64,000 bases of DNA from Sipunculus nudus (Eukaryota; Annelida; Sipuncula; Golfingiida; Sipunculidae): assembly GCA_026874595.1 (NCBI GenBank), contig CM049320.1, positions 18,548,988 to 18,612,987 on the forward strand. Reading direction: 5' to 3'. Below are positions 1 to 10,529 of this stretch, piece by piece. The number at the start of each line of letters is the position of its first letter. Position 1 is the first letter of the stretch. The notes under the pieces were generated by a model. That model was given only the letters and a program-made list of their open reading frames with translations. It searched no databases and was not told the origin of the DNA. The position numbers were made by a program, and so were the translations under genes.

Positions 1-137
1 GGCTGGTGTTTGATATATGCAACTGTATAAAATCTTTCACTATACTATTATCTCAGCTGGGGCACTGATCCAGGTGAAGCCAATATAACAACCCAAGACC
101 CCTTTACATATGAACAAAAGACAAAAAAGAAAGAAAC

Positions 138-288
138 CTCTGAGTTTTGTGATTTCAGTCTCTTTCTCCAGCTTGAGTTTCTGGTACTCCTCCATGTTGG
201 ACTGTAGCTGTCTCTTGCTGTCCTCTGCAGCCTGGTTCTTCTGCTCCAGTAGCTGGGCATGCTGGGCCTGCAAGTCATCACTGTGACT
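138..288 (-). CDS. GOLIM4: GOLIM4-like exon 5 (coiled coil); gene continues off the left edge
   Basis: Exon of 151 bp, residues 130-179, ending in phase 1 at a gtttct donor (137 downward). It reads from SHSDDLQAQHAQLLEQ through NMEEYQKLKLEKETEITKLR. The tail EYQKLKLEKETEITKLR parallels the YLQLQQEKEQELSKLKE segment of vertebrate GOLIM4. GC content is clearly higher than in the flanking introns, as expected for coding sequence. The acceptor AG (290-289) lies inside the first unit of a 22-bp tandem repeat (see findings). The remaining exons, including the acidic lumenal C-terminus typical of the family, would lie before position 1. I see no further exon in 1-137. Confidence 0.85.
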
Positions 289-460
289 CTGTAATACACA
301 AAATGTGACTCTGTAATACACAAGATGTGACGCTGTAATACACAAAATGTGAGTCCTGTACTACACAGGGTGTGACCCTAAAACACATAAAAAAATGTTA
401 ATTTGTTATGCACAAAATGTGACTGTATCACACAATATGTGACTGTGTAGATCCCTATAA
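281..460. repeat. 22-bp minisatellite overlapping the exon 5 acceptor
   Basis: Degenerate tandem units of about 22 bp built on tgtgactctgtaatacacaa. The first three units start 22 bp apart (282, 304, 326) and are nearly identical; later units decay. The first unit covers the AG acceptor and first codons of exon 5, so units 2 and 3 each carry a copy of the acceptor. Confidence 0.85.
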
Positions 461-794
461 TTTTGTCAGATTCTGATCTTACATAAATATACCCAAAGTC
501 AAAGCAACCCCTATTCTGTTACTCTGTTGACCCTATGTCCAGCTGCCCTATTGCTGCCATGACCAGTTCCAGTCATTTACAATTATCACAACAGGTGGCG
601 TCTGTATGCTCAATTACTAAAGGATTCCCATGTAGTCCTTATTAATTAGTGATATTGGGGCTCCCTGGAGAAAGAAAGTAGAAGTGCACCCCGCAGGAGG
701 AGCCAATGCATGAATTATAAATGATCACTGATCATTAATAAACATGATAAAAAAATTTAGAAAAATAATATTCCTTGACCTGTTGCAGGACCAC

Positions 795-1020
795 ATGTGA
801 CTGTGTTACACAAAATGTGACTTTGAAATACACAAAGTGTGACTCTGAAATACATAAAGATGTCAATTTGTAATGCAAATGTGACTTTTTAACACAAAAC
901 ATGTGACTGTGTTACACAAATGTGACTTTGTAATACATAAAGTGTGACTGAAATACACAAAGATGTCAATTTGTTATGCAAAAGATGTGACTTTTTTTTA
1001 CACATGTGACTCTGAGATGC
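795..1020. repeat. Second block of the 22-bp minisatellite
   Basis: Units such as tgtgactttgaaatacacaa recur with substitutions and a few longer spacers, in the same intron as the block at 281-460. Between the blocks (460-795) I see no gene or recognisable element. Confidence 0.75.
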
Positions 1021-1109
1021 AGAGGTAGTGCCATACACAAAATATGCTTTGTTTTACAAAAGTTGTTGTCAATATTATGACATAATGAACAAGGGCACCA
1101 CAAACATGT

Positions 1110-2013
1110 ATAATATGCCCTTCATGCAGCTTGTGACCTCATTAAATATATGTTTGAATTTTGATGAGAAGGTAATTCAGGTAAGAAACTCAATTGGTAA
1201 ATATGTATAATGAGTTTCATGAAAATCCATGAAAGTCACGAAGGTGCCCCAAAGTTCTGTGACCTCTGACTTCATTAAAAATGCATGGATTTTGCTGTCA
1301 ATTGAACTGAGGCAAGATATTTTATTGATTAACATTTCTGATGAGTTTTATCAAAATCCTTCATATTCATCATAAGTTATCACAGAGACACCACAAAGTA
1401 GCCTAGTGACCCGTAACCTTATTAAATATGCGTGGATGTTGCCCATAATCAAACACGGGCAAGAAAATCTGTTGGTAAGTAGTTATGGTGAGTTTTGTGA
1501 AAATCCATCAAAGCCCCAGTAAGTTATCATGGCGACACTAAAAGAGCCTCCCACGAGTGTGTTGCACTCTTGCCACAAGTGTGTTGCACTCATGACATGA
1601 GTATAACCTAATGCTCTGCACTCAAGGCACGTGAAAAGTCCATGTGGACATCATATCTACCTGTCCTAATGGTAAGAAAGTTGAAAACCGACCGAGTAAT
1701 GCGTTTTCTAAAATGCCTGTTTTGTCCTACATGGCTTGTTGTTGTTTTCCAATGCACAATACAAAATGACGAAACAGCCGTTCAAAATGGCGAAGTTCAT
1801 GGTAAATGCCAATAATCCTATCTTACACCTGGTTCTAGTTTTAGCAAACAAGCTGCAAAGTCACAGCAAATATGTCAGGTACATGGATTTCTAGCAGAGT
1901 TTTTTTTTCGAATAAGACACCTTTGATAGGTATGTTTAATTCTCACTACAAGTCGCGAATGGTCTTTTTATGGACAGACCATACCATAATACTCCGTCAT
2001 ATGACGGTTGTAT
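1110..2013 (-). mobile_element. Hairpin-headed non-autonomous element with internal tandem units
   Basis: Read on the minus strand, it begins near 2013 with the palindrome CCGTCATATGACGG (1992-2005), then TATTATGGTATGG. Towards 1110 it has three degenerate units of roughly 130-150 bp, each with a 'gacct..ttcattaaa.atgc.tggattttg' core (near 1131, 1256, 1401). An element at 26409-27046 has the same head and the same units on the opposite strand. At 1545-1600 there is a short tandem of a 24-bp unit, and boundaries between 1530 and 1960 are unclear. There is no coding capacity. Confidence 0.55.
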
Positions 2014-2019
2014 AATAAA

Positions 2020-2190
2020 AAGATGTAACTCTGTCAAACATAAGGTAGAACTGTAATGCACAAGGTGTTAATTCTGTACTACATGAGGTTTAATTCTGGG
2101 AAACATAACAAGCAGCACCATAATACACAGTGTTATTCTGTAACACAAAGGGTTGAACTCAGTATCAAACAAGATATGACGCGTGTATAC
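2020..2190. repeat. Third, degenerate block of the 22-bp minisatellite
   Basis: Motifs of the type 'aactctgt.a.acataagg' and 'ctgtaatgcacaaggtg' repeat about every 20-22 bp, more decayed than the block at 281-460. Confidence 0.55.
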
Positions 2191-2334
2191 ATAACTGTGC
2201 CTGAGACACATTCACTCTGCTGAAATTCACAAGCTCTACTTCTGTTTTATATACATAATATGAATCTCTATAATGAACTAAAAATGATTATGTCAACTAG
2301 AATACGTATACGGGTAGTCGACAAGCGACTACGT

Positions 2335-3488
2335 GTATCCGCCAAAATCAGAGAAGGACGGGTGAAGTGAGGCATGGATTGAGTGGCAAGGGGATATAGA
2401 GTTACATATGTAAAATATTAGTATTGGATCTCTGCCACATAAACATGATTGTAGGTGGCGCCAACTGTTATTTGAACGAGAAACTATCCAAGATATATAC
2501 ACATGCAAAATTTCAAGTGGAAAAGTCAAACCACTGCAGAGATATGAGTGATTTTATCCCACAGCAGACAAACAGATGGACGCTGTGCAAACATGGTTGC
2601 AGGTGGCGCCACCTTTTGTTGTGTATGTTATAAAGCTATCCCAGGGCTACATTTGTGTAAAATTTTTTTCCGGATCGGTCAAACGGTTCCCGAGATATAT
2701 GGGTTTATGTGTGGAGCGTTAACGTGAATGTAGGTGGCGCCACCTGTCATAAAATCAAGAAAGCTATCTAGGATGTATATGTATGCCGATTTTTAGGTGA
2801 ATTAGTCAAACCACTGCAGAGATATGAGTGATTTTAACCCCAGGTAGATGAACAAATGGACACCGTGCAAACATGGTTGCAGGTGGCGCCACCTTTTGTT
2901 GTGTATGTTATAAAGCTATCCCAGGGCTACATTTGTGTAAAATTTTTTTCCGGATCGGTCAAACGGTTCCCGAGATATATGGATTTATGTGTGGAGCGTT
3001 AACGTGAATGTAGGTGGCGCCACCTGTCATAAAATTGAGAAAGCTATCTAGGATGTATATGCATGCCAAATTTTAGGTGAATTAGTCAAACCACTGCAGA
3101 GATATGAGTGATTTTAACCCCAGGCAGATGAACAGATGGACACTGTGCAAACATGGTTGCAGGTGGCGCCACCTTTTGTTGTGTATGTTATAAAGCTATC
3201 CCAGGGCTACATTTGTGTAAAAAAAATTTCCGGATCGGTCAAACGGTTCCCGAGATATATGGGTTTATGTGTGTAAACAGACGCACAAACGGACGCTGGG
3301 CAGAGACGAAAGGTCAGAGGTCAAGGTCACTTGGTTAGGCACCAGTTCACATGTGACCCGATAATTTGTGTAAGTTTCGGAAAAATCTGTCCAGTAGTCT
3401 CAGAGGAGTTCTCCGGAAACGAACGCGGCGGCGGCGGCGGAACCCGGTCAAAAACATAGTATCCGCAAAACTTCGTTTTGGCGGATAC
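2335..3488. mobile_element. 1.15-kb non-autonomous element with terminal inverted repeats and palindromic tandem repeats
   Basis: Ends are inverted: GTATCCGCCAAAA at 2335-2347 and its exact complement at 3476-3488. The right end also forms a hairpin with 3459-3471. Just outside the left end, GTAGTCG and CGACTAC form a further hairpin around a 5-bp loop. Inside is a 280-bp tandem unit starting at 2591, 2871 and 3151, made of two related half-units. Each half-unit carries the palindrome AGGTGGCGCCACCT (2601, 2732, 2881, 3012, 3161; a degenerate copy at 2453). A (GGC)n tract sits at 3425-3440. I see no clear target duplication and no transposase. Class unknown. Confidence 0.7.
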
Positions 3489-3835
3489 AATTAGGGCCTA
3501 TAATTTTGATTGCTCAAAATTACAGACCTTTGTCCATTCTGGGTGTCAGATTGGTCTAAAATTCATCAAAAGGCTGAGACAATGCATGTGAAAGGATTTT
3601 TAAATATTTGCCTGGCAGCCATTTCTGAAAAGTCTGAGATTTGACCGTGCACCTCTCTTCATTTGATATCAATATTAAGTATAATTTTAAAAGCAACTGT
3701 ATGAAAGGTTCTTGAAATAATACCCAAAAAAAGAGGGTGAAGGAAGTGAAGACAGACAACTAGACGGACAGTTGGAAGACCTGTTTATCATAGGGTACAT
3801 TGCCCAGTCGGGGTCCAAATTTTTGTTGCAATATA
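3489..3835. other. Intronic sequence, nothing recognised
   Basis: Unique-looking AT-rich sequence between two elements. The short open frames here have no family features. Confidence 0.5.
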
Positions 3836-4548
3836 CAGTAGAACGCCTGCTAACGGCCACGCCTGAATAACGGTCAATACGTCTATAACGCTCAGATTTT
3901 CCGGTCCCGAATTTTCGACCGTTATATTTCATAATCATTTTGTTGTCAATTGCGGTCACTCCTCTATTCCGTATTACGGCCGGGAAACGCTTAAATTACG
4001 GTCAGGGGCAGTGACTCCGTGACATGGGCTCAACAAATCGAGCGGCCACTTCTGACCTCAATATCATTACACAAGTGTCCGCTCTCACATATTCAAGTCT
4101 GTGCCTGGATAAAAATGTCATCAGAAAAAAGTTAAGCTGTGGAACTTTAAACTCTTTTAATGTTCTTGTGAACATGGACATCAAACGACAACAGTGCGGC
4201 AAACATTGCACAATTTATTCTCATACATGAATAATTATGAATGCAAAATAAAGATTGTTAAATGTATAAAATGTTACGCATACTCTGTCCAATCACTCCA
4301 AATCACTTTGACCATTATGGCGACCAATAAAAGACAATAAGTAAATATTTTATTCTTTTTATTGATAACAGTAATTATACTAATATTCTGTATATACGTT
4401 TATTTGTTGATTGTAATAAAGATTTGAACTTGGTTTCGTGGTACATTTTAAACCCCCTCTCCTGGTCAAGTCCTGTATAACGGCCACTCCTGTATAAAGG
4501 CCACTTTCATCCAGTCCCGGTGGTGACCGTAATACAGGCGTTCTACTG
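3836..4548. mobile_element. Tc1/mariner MITE, pogo/Tigger-like
   Basis: Inverted ends CAGTAGAACGCCTG (3836-3849) and its complement (4535-4548), each flanked by TA, the target duplication of Tc1/mariner elements. The inner ends repeat taacggccac, tataacg and ccggtcccg motifs in both orientations, as in Tigger/pogo relatives. The 713-bp length is too short for a full transposase. The internal open frames (4002-4230, both strands) are not recognisable. Confidence 0.8.
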
Positions 4549-5349
4549 TATATGATACTTTACAAATCATAAAATGTACCTCTAGAGTACACAGTGCTAT
4601 GAAGTAACAGCACTTAGCTGTGGCTCAAATAGTCCATTTCATCACCTGCTGGCCACCTGTTTTTTTGTAGATTATTCTCTTAAAAGTTCAAATTTTTCAA
4701 TAATTTTCTACATATGGAAGTGACAACCTAATATGGCAATTAAGAATTTTACATTAAATCCCCAGTTTTTGTTTCACAACTTTTTAGTCTTTTCATTATG
4801 ATCTGGCAGATATGTGTCCTTCCATAAACAGCCATCTTTGTCTAAACTGGTTATATATTCTAGAGTGTTAACATGACATCATCTAATCAGCAGCTGTCAA
4901 TTGAGGCTGTTTTTCATGTGACAAATGTCCCTGACTGCCATAAATGGGTCTGATATGTTGTAAAATGTAGACGGATTTCTCCTATTTTCAAATAATTCTC
5001 TTTCTTAATAAGGTGTAAGGTTGGTATTTATTTATCTTGTTGAAAATCAGATCCTTTTATCCTCTACTCTTCACTGAAATTGCTTCCTTAGAAATGTAAT
5101 TAATAAAAATTTTCATAGCAAAAATCAGGTGGACATGAATTAATGAAAGGGACTGTACCATGTAATGCGTATGACATGAGATACAGTGCTATTCATGCAG
5201 TACGAACCTGAACAGTAGCAAACCTGTCCATACAATTCCTCGTTTGCAAACAACTTAAAACCAAACAAGCCACAAAAAACTCTGTTAATATTAATTAGCT
5301 TAAAGTTCATATATGTATAGATATATATATTAATAGGAATTATGCTTAC
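4549..5349. other. Intronic sequence, nothing recognised
   Basis: AT-rich intron 4 sequence leading up to exon 4. No repeat family or conserved open frame was recognised by eye. Confidence 0.5.
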
Positions 5350-5403
5350 CTTTAAAATTTTCATTTCTTGGTCAAGACTTTCTATCCTTCTCTGGAATTC
5401 ATC
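5350..5403 (-). CDS. GOLIM4: GOLIM4-like exon 4 (coiled coil)
   Basis: Exon of 54 bp, residues 112-129, phase 0 on both sides. The acceptor (ttttcag) is at 5405-5404 and the donor gtaagc begins at 5349. It reads DEFQRRIESLDQEMKILK, with hydrophobics in heptad spacing (F, I, L, M, L). The end MKILK runs into SHSDDL of exon 5, as MLK runs into SQHEEL in vertebrate GOLIM4. Intron 3 is 5404-6610 and holds a SINE and a LINE tail. Confidence 0.75.
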
Positions 5404-5605
5404 CTGAAAAATAAACAATACCTGGAATCAAATGCATGCCTTTATCCTGAAATACTGGAAGAACACATATGACAATAATTTCCCCATAAAATATTGATAT
5501 TTTTTATGATATCAATATTTTGCCTTCAATGGATGGAAAAAGGTCATTAGATGGAAATAAAGGCTACAGTATAATCAAATTTTAATCTGGTTTGATTGAG
5601 TATTT

Positions 5606-6000
5606 TTTTTCATTTTGTTTTGGTGGAGGTAACTGCCTCCATTGTTAAATTATCTCTTCACTATGTACTTCATCTGTAGAATTCTGTCCGAGTTTCAGAC
5701 TACATGATAGGGGGCTTACATGTGATAATTTACAACAACCAGGCTTGGTGTACCAATCCTGCGAGTCCTTAGGAGTGTGTCATCCCCATTGCTGGGTCAT
5801 AACACCAAGGATTCCCCGGAAAGCGCACTCATTTGTGAGTGAATCACAACTGTTGGGCACAGTCTCCGAATTAAACCTGCAGAGCACTCAACCTGGGTGG
5901 GAGCTGACCATGAAAAATCTCAAAGCAACTGCTGAGATGAGAATTCACAATCCCCCAGCTTTGAGTCCTGTGCTCTATACCTAGACCACCCAATCTGTTA
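5606..6000 (-). mobile_element. tRNA-derived SINE, family 1, reverse orientation
   Basis: Read on the minus strand, a tRNA-like head starts near 6000, with a B-box-like 'gtgaattctcatctc'. The body includes 'ttcactcacaaatgagtgcgc' and 'cagcaatggggatgac', and the 3' end is a 'ggaggcagttacctccacc' hairpin plus A-rich tail. The body matches the plus-strand copy at 56400-56742. Flanking repeats TTGATTGAGTATTT (5592-5605) and TTGATGGAGTATCT (6001-6014) look like a diverged 14-bp target duplication. It lies in intron 3. Confidence 0.85.
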
Positions 6001-6026
6001 TTGATGGAGTATCTTATTCATCAAGG

Positions 6027-6420
6027 TTTTATTATTATTATTATTAAAAATTTATAGAGCGCCAAATTGATAATAAAATTCTCTAAGGTGCTTTACATTG
6101 TACTAAGAAAGGATAAAAAAATAAACTACAAAAAAGGTTGCATTAAAACCTGTCAATTTACAATAAAATATTTAAAAGTGATACAATAAGAAAGAACACA
6201 AGATCTAGAAGTATCAGTCAATTAGCACTCGATCCCTCTGAAAGCTTCTCTGAATAAAAATGTCTTTTAGTTTTGATTTGAATATTGGCACAGTTTGACT
6301 AGATCTGATGTCCAGAGGAAGAGCATTCCATAATGAAGGTCCAGCTGCATTGAATGCTCTGTCACCACACAAGGTCAGTTCTTGGAAGTGCTAACATGTG
6401 GCTGTCAGCGGTCCGTAAGG
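6027..6420 (-). mobile_element. 5'-truncated non-LTR retrotransposon (LINE) 3' end
   Basis: On the minus strand, 6400 to 6220 encodes a typical LINE ORF2 C-terminus: GDRAFNAAGPSLWNALP, then LDIRSSQTVPIFKSKLK. A 3' UTR with a 'ggcgctctataaa' motif follows, then an (ATT)n tail at 6027-6046. The GxRAFxxAxPxLWNxLP signature is shared by CR1/L2/Jockey-group elements; which clade cannot be said. It is a dead fragment inside intron 3. Confidence 0.85.
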
Positions 6421-6610
6421 TTCTATATGGATGGATCAGTTCTTTAAGATAGACGGGTGCTAGGTAATGCTGGCACTTAAAATTGAAAAATTGTTTTTTT
6501 TTAAATTTTATCCTAAAAATAATTTCCTTTTGCTAATATTGCAAAAAAATATAAACCACGGTATAACATCAAGAAGAGACACATTAAAGATAGGGTAGAT
6601 ATGAGCTCAC

Positions 6611-6660
6611 CTTTTCAAATTTGAATTTTTGTTCTATGTCAACTTTTCTCTTCTCAGAGT
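6611..6660 (-). CDS. GOLIM4: GOLIM4-like exon 3 (coiled coil)
   Basis: Exon of 50 bp, residues 95-111. The acceptor (tttttacag) lies at 6661 and above, and the donor gtgagc starts at 6610. Joined to the phase-1 end of exon 2 it reads DSEKRKVDIEQKFKFEK and ends in phase 0. The D at the junction matches the HKKxxED junction of vertebrate GOLIM4. The sequence is charged and helical with no Pro or Gly. It is supported by good splice sites and by phase on both sides; homology alone would not identify so short an exon. Intron 2 (6661-11921, 5261 bp) is filled with repeats. Confidence 0.7.
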
Positions 6661-7129
6661 CTGTAAAAATAAATGAATGTTCATATTTACAAAGTTTTAC
6701 AATAAGCACACATACCGGTATTCACAAATCTTTAGTTATTTATATACACATTGCTGTTGATACATTTATACATGTTGAAACTCATCTTATTCTGTACAAA
6801 TCTGATTTGCATGGATGATTATATCAAACATGCTGATCCCTTTAGATGCTGCAGGTTTTTGCAAAGAATAAAATCCTCTTGAAAAAAAAAACAGAAAAAG
6901 AATGTGAACAGGTATATCACCAGTTTATAAACATTCCCTCGGACAGGGTTTCTGTTTCTTGCCCATGACCTATTTTAATCAGATATGGGGCCTTTTACTG
7001 ATTTTGATAAAGGGCCTATTACTATTACTTTGGGTGTTTGCCTATTACTATTAACTTTTATTTTTAAGTGTTTCACCTAAAGTAATAGGTGGCTACTACT
7101 ATTACTTTACTCCTATTTCTATTACCTAA
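6661..7129. other. Intron 2 sequence with a degenerate CTATTA-rich tract
   Basis: From 7005 to 7135 the motif cctattactatta repeats irregularly. A similar tract is at 11575-11670. The rest is featureless. Confidence 0.5.
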
Positions 7130-10100
7130 TACTGGTTCAATAAAAACAAGGGACCCATGGGTCACGGCGCTCAGCTGATCGTGATTGGACTATAAATGTT
7201 TCTCCACTGTGATACTATATCAAGTCGATAAAGCTTATGAATATCATGTACATGTTGGGCTATTATAAAGGAATGTAATGTAATATGTGAGTAAATGATA
7301 AATGAAATTACCTGACTAATGGATTAATAGAGTCAAATAAAGTGGTTTATTTTTTATTTATTTAGGAGGGGTTGAAAATTGTGATATATTTGGGCAAATA
7401 TGAATGCAATGACAGCAGTAATAAGCAGTAGTAGATGATAAGGCTATTTGTTGAAGGATCTAAAGTGTATGGTAGTCTGCAAGCGTTCAATTTGACAGAT
7501 ATGATGTTATGATTAACTATGCTGATGAAGTGATTTATGAATATGTGACTGTATGACACAATATCTCTTTAGTCTTGACAAGGTACATTATTGTGATGCC
7601 CACTATGTCTACATATTACACAATACTGACATAATTTCTGGCATGTACATAGGTACCTATGGACGAATAGTTATACAAAATATTAAAGTATGAATATATC
7701 TGATTCATCTTGTTCTTGCTTACTGAGGCTGACTTTGGGATGGGGTTCGGAGAAGGTAAAAGTGAGGGCAGCACGAAGGTGGATGTAGAAATATGCTATT
7801 GTAATGTTTTTCATTTATATAAGAATATGAAAAGCTAAGAGGAAAGGGGCCCTCCTACTTGGTTATAGTAAAGTTCTAAATATATGATTGCAAACTAATA
7901 CTCTGACAAGACTGTCATGAAGAAAAACAGTAAAAGTTTTGAGATACTGTGTTGCATACGAAAATTTACAGATGGACAGGCAAGTGGACAGAATGGACTA
8001 ATACCTTTATTTCACTTTCAAGAAAATAATGCATTTAAGTTTATATATAATCCTATTTTTTTAAGCAGATCCACTTTTTCCATTAAGAAGTTTTTATCTG
8101 TATCATTTTTTTATTTACAGGTTTATAAATTTTTAATTAAAAAACCTGAAAATATAAGTTAAAATATTAGAATTGTTGCAAAAGTTGCAATTATAATATA
8201 TACAGAGTAAAAAACATTGGGTCATATTATGCATACACATATATTTTATTATTTTTAAATCATAAATGTTTTAACTGATTTTAAAAGAAAATAATGCCAC
8301 AACATGGCATCTACAAAAATATTCCTTGAATCACTATTAAAAAGTTTTGCATATTGGAGTTTTCAGGACATGCTTAATTTTATTCACCAAAATAAAATAA
8401 AAGTAAATTTGACAAAATAAAACATCTTTTCAAATAAAGTATACACACTTGGTTGAATGAGGGACAAACAATATCATTGTGCTAATTACTATCCCAGTTT
8501 TAATTAATTACTGGAATTAATAGTCAATTTCACACCTGGTGAAGTTTTTACTCTTCTGAAGTAAGGAATTACTTATCTCATGAACATCCAGACTTTCACA
8601 GCAATACACCACTTTGTGGACACAATTAAATGTACACTTTAATCATTGTTACCCTGGTGGTTCAATACAGAATCTAAAATGTAGCATGTCCAAGAATAAA
8701 ATAAAATACAGAAAAATTATAACATTCATCTAGTTTATGCACCAGCTGGGGGGGGGGGGGGGGATGAGTGCAGGGCGAGGGGAAGCCTGCTAGTAGTGGC
8801 CAAGCTGGGCCAAGGTAAGCTGCCTGGGGTGGGTTACATAATGCAAGTGAAGGCTGTACTACTAGGTGGGCTAGATGTAAACAACACTTGACATGGTGTG
8901 TGAAAACATGAATAAAAGCTATTCATTCCAATCAATTTCTTTTGAAAGTTCAGATTTTAAAAGATTAAATCCTTATGCATATATGCTGGGAAAATTAAAT
9001 CAATAGTGCCAAAGTTGGACAAAATTTAAGGTATTGTTTTTTATTTATGCTAATAACTTGAAAAATTTGCAAAATTCAGATCTAATTTTGGGAAAACAAT
9101 TGAATTTTGATTAAATAAAGTTATATTCCTGAAAAAAGGTCTCTAGGTTCAGCAATTCTCATGTGAGTAAATATATTTCCTGATTTTTTAAAAAATTGCA
9201 TTATGTTTTGGCCCATAACTTCAAAATAATACTCAATACTGACCTAATTTTTGGTATGTTCATAGAAAATGTATAAAAGAATGTGAATACTAAATACGAT
9301 CAAAAACAGATCAGTGGTTTTGATATTAGGCAGCCTTGAAGTGTAACAATGGCTTTTTTTTATGGAAAACGGAGTTTTTTTCCTTAATCTATCGAAGGAA
9401 CAAAGTCCTAATGACCCAATTTTCGGTATGGTAGGAGATTTTGGGGACATCTAATATTATGTCAACAGCCTGGGGAGCATAGAGATGTGCACTGAATGAC
9501 CTACAGTCATCAAAGTGGACCGCTTGACAATGTAAGGGAATACAACAAGAGCCTCCAAAAAAATTCAATAACTAGCCTAATTTTGCAGCTTTTATTTTCA
9601 AATTTCAGATTTTTACAGATTAAATCCTTATGTATATATGGTGTGAAAATTAAATCCACAGTACTTACAGGAAAAAAACGTGCCATGGCCAAAGTTGGGC
9701 AAAATTTAAGGTACCAATTTTATATTTTTGCCAATATTTAAAAAAATTTAACAGATTTTGATCTAATTTTTGGTATACAATTTAATTTTGATTAATTAAA
9801 GTTGTATTACTGGTAAAAAGTCCCTACCTTTAACACTTTGGGTCTTAAGTGACAAAATATCTTCCTGATTTTTTTACAAAGTGCATTATGTTTGGGCCAA
9901 TAACTTTTTTAAATTATATAATACTGACTTAATATCTGGCATGTACATAGGAAATATATAGAGGAATATTTATGGTAAATATGAAGAAAACCAGATGAGT
10001 GGTTTTGAGATTAGGCAGTCCTGAAGTGTGAAAATAGATTTCTAATAAAAAATTGAGGTTTTTCCTTAATATCTCAAAGGAACGAAGTCCTATTGACCCA

Positions 10101-10316
10101 ATTTTTGGCATGGTAGGAGATTATGGGGACATCTAACTGTATGCCGAAATTCAGATTCGTAGGTCCAACGGTGTCAAAACGTGCCAGTCTTACGGACGGA
10201 CATCCAGACGGACATCCAGACAGACGGACGGACAGACGGACGGACAGACAGACGGACGACGGACAATGGACCATGACTATAGCTCAGATGACTTATAGTC
10301 AGCTGAGCTAACTAGT
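7130..10316 (+). mobile_element. Composite non-autonomous repeat ending in a hairpin and CTAGT (Helitron-like end)
   Basis: The left end resembles mollusc repeats starting 'aacaagggacccatggg' (7137), also seen at 12069. The middle has two copies of a block of about 650 bp (8930-9480 and 9590-10150) sharing 'agattaaatccttatg.atatatg' and 'gaccca.ttttcggtatggtaggagatt'. A (GACGGA)-type tract follows (10192-10262). The right end is a 13-bp-arm hairpin (10280-10292 with 10298-10310, one mismatch), then ACTAGT. A 3' hairpin next to CTRR-T is a Helitron feature, though the usual spacing is longer. Treating 7130-10316 as one element is inference; the two tandem blocks are seen directly. Exact 22-bp-minisatellite-like words also occur near 7540. 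Confidence 0.45.
8749..8763 (+). repeat. Poly-G tract
   Basis: Run of about 15 G inside intron 2 (on the coding strand of the gene it reads as poly-C). Confidence 0.9.
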
Positions 10317-10529
10317 AAAATACCCAGTGAACAAAAAATATTTAATCTTGAAGTATCTCATGAATGCTCTTCAGGCCACACTATAATATGTTACCAGCCA
10401 CTAAAATAAAAAAAATGATGCATGAATAGTTCACAACTAAATTTAGTGTCCATTGCATCTGATGAACATAAGTTGTTCAAAAGTTGAATCCCTCAGGCGG
10501 CAATGATCTGGTCTGAAGATTTTCCTGCA

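Noticed and set aside
281-460. CRISPR-like array
   Set aside because: Units are contiguous and degenerate with no unique spacers, and the genome is eukaryotic.
5745-5984. 79-codon plus frame
   Set aside because: Lies wholly inside the antisense SINE at 5606-6000.
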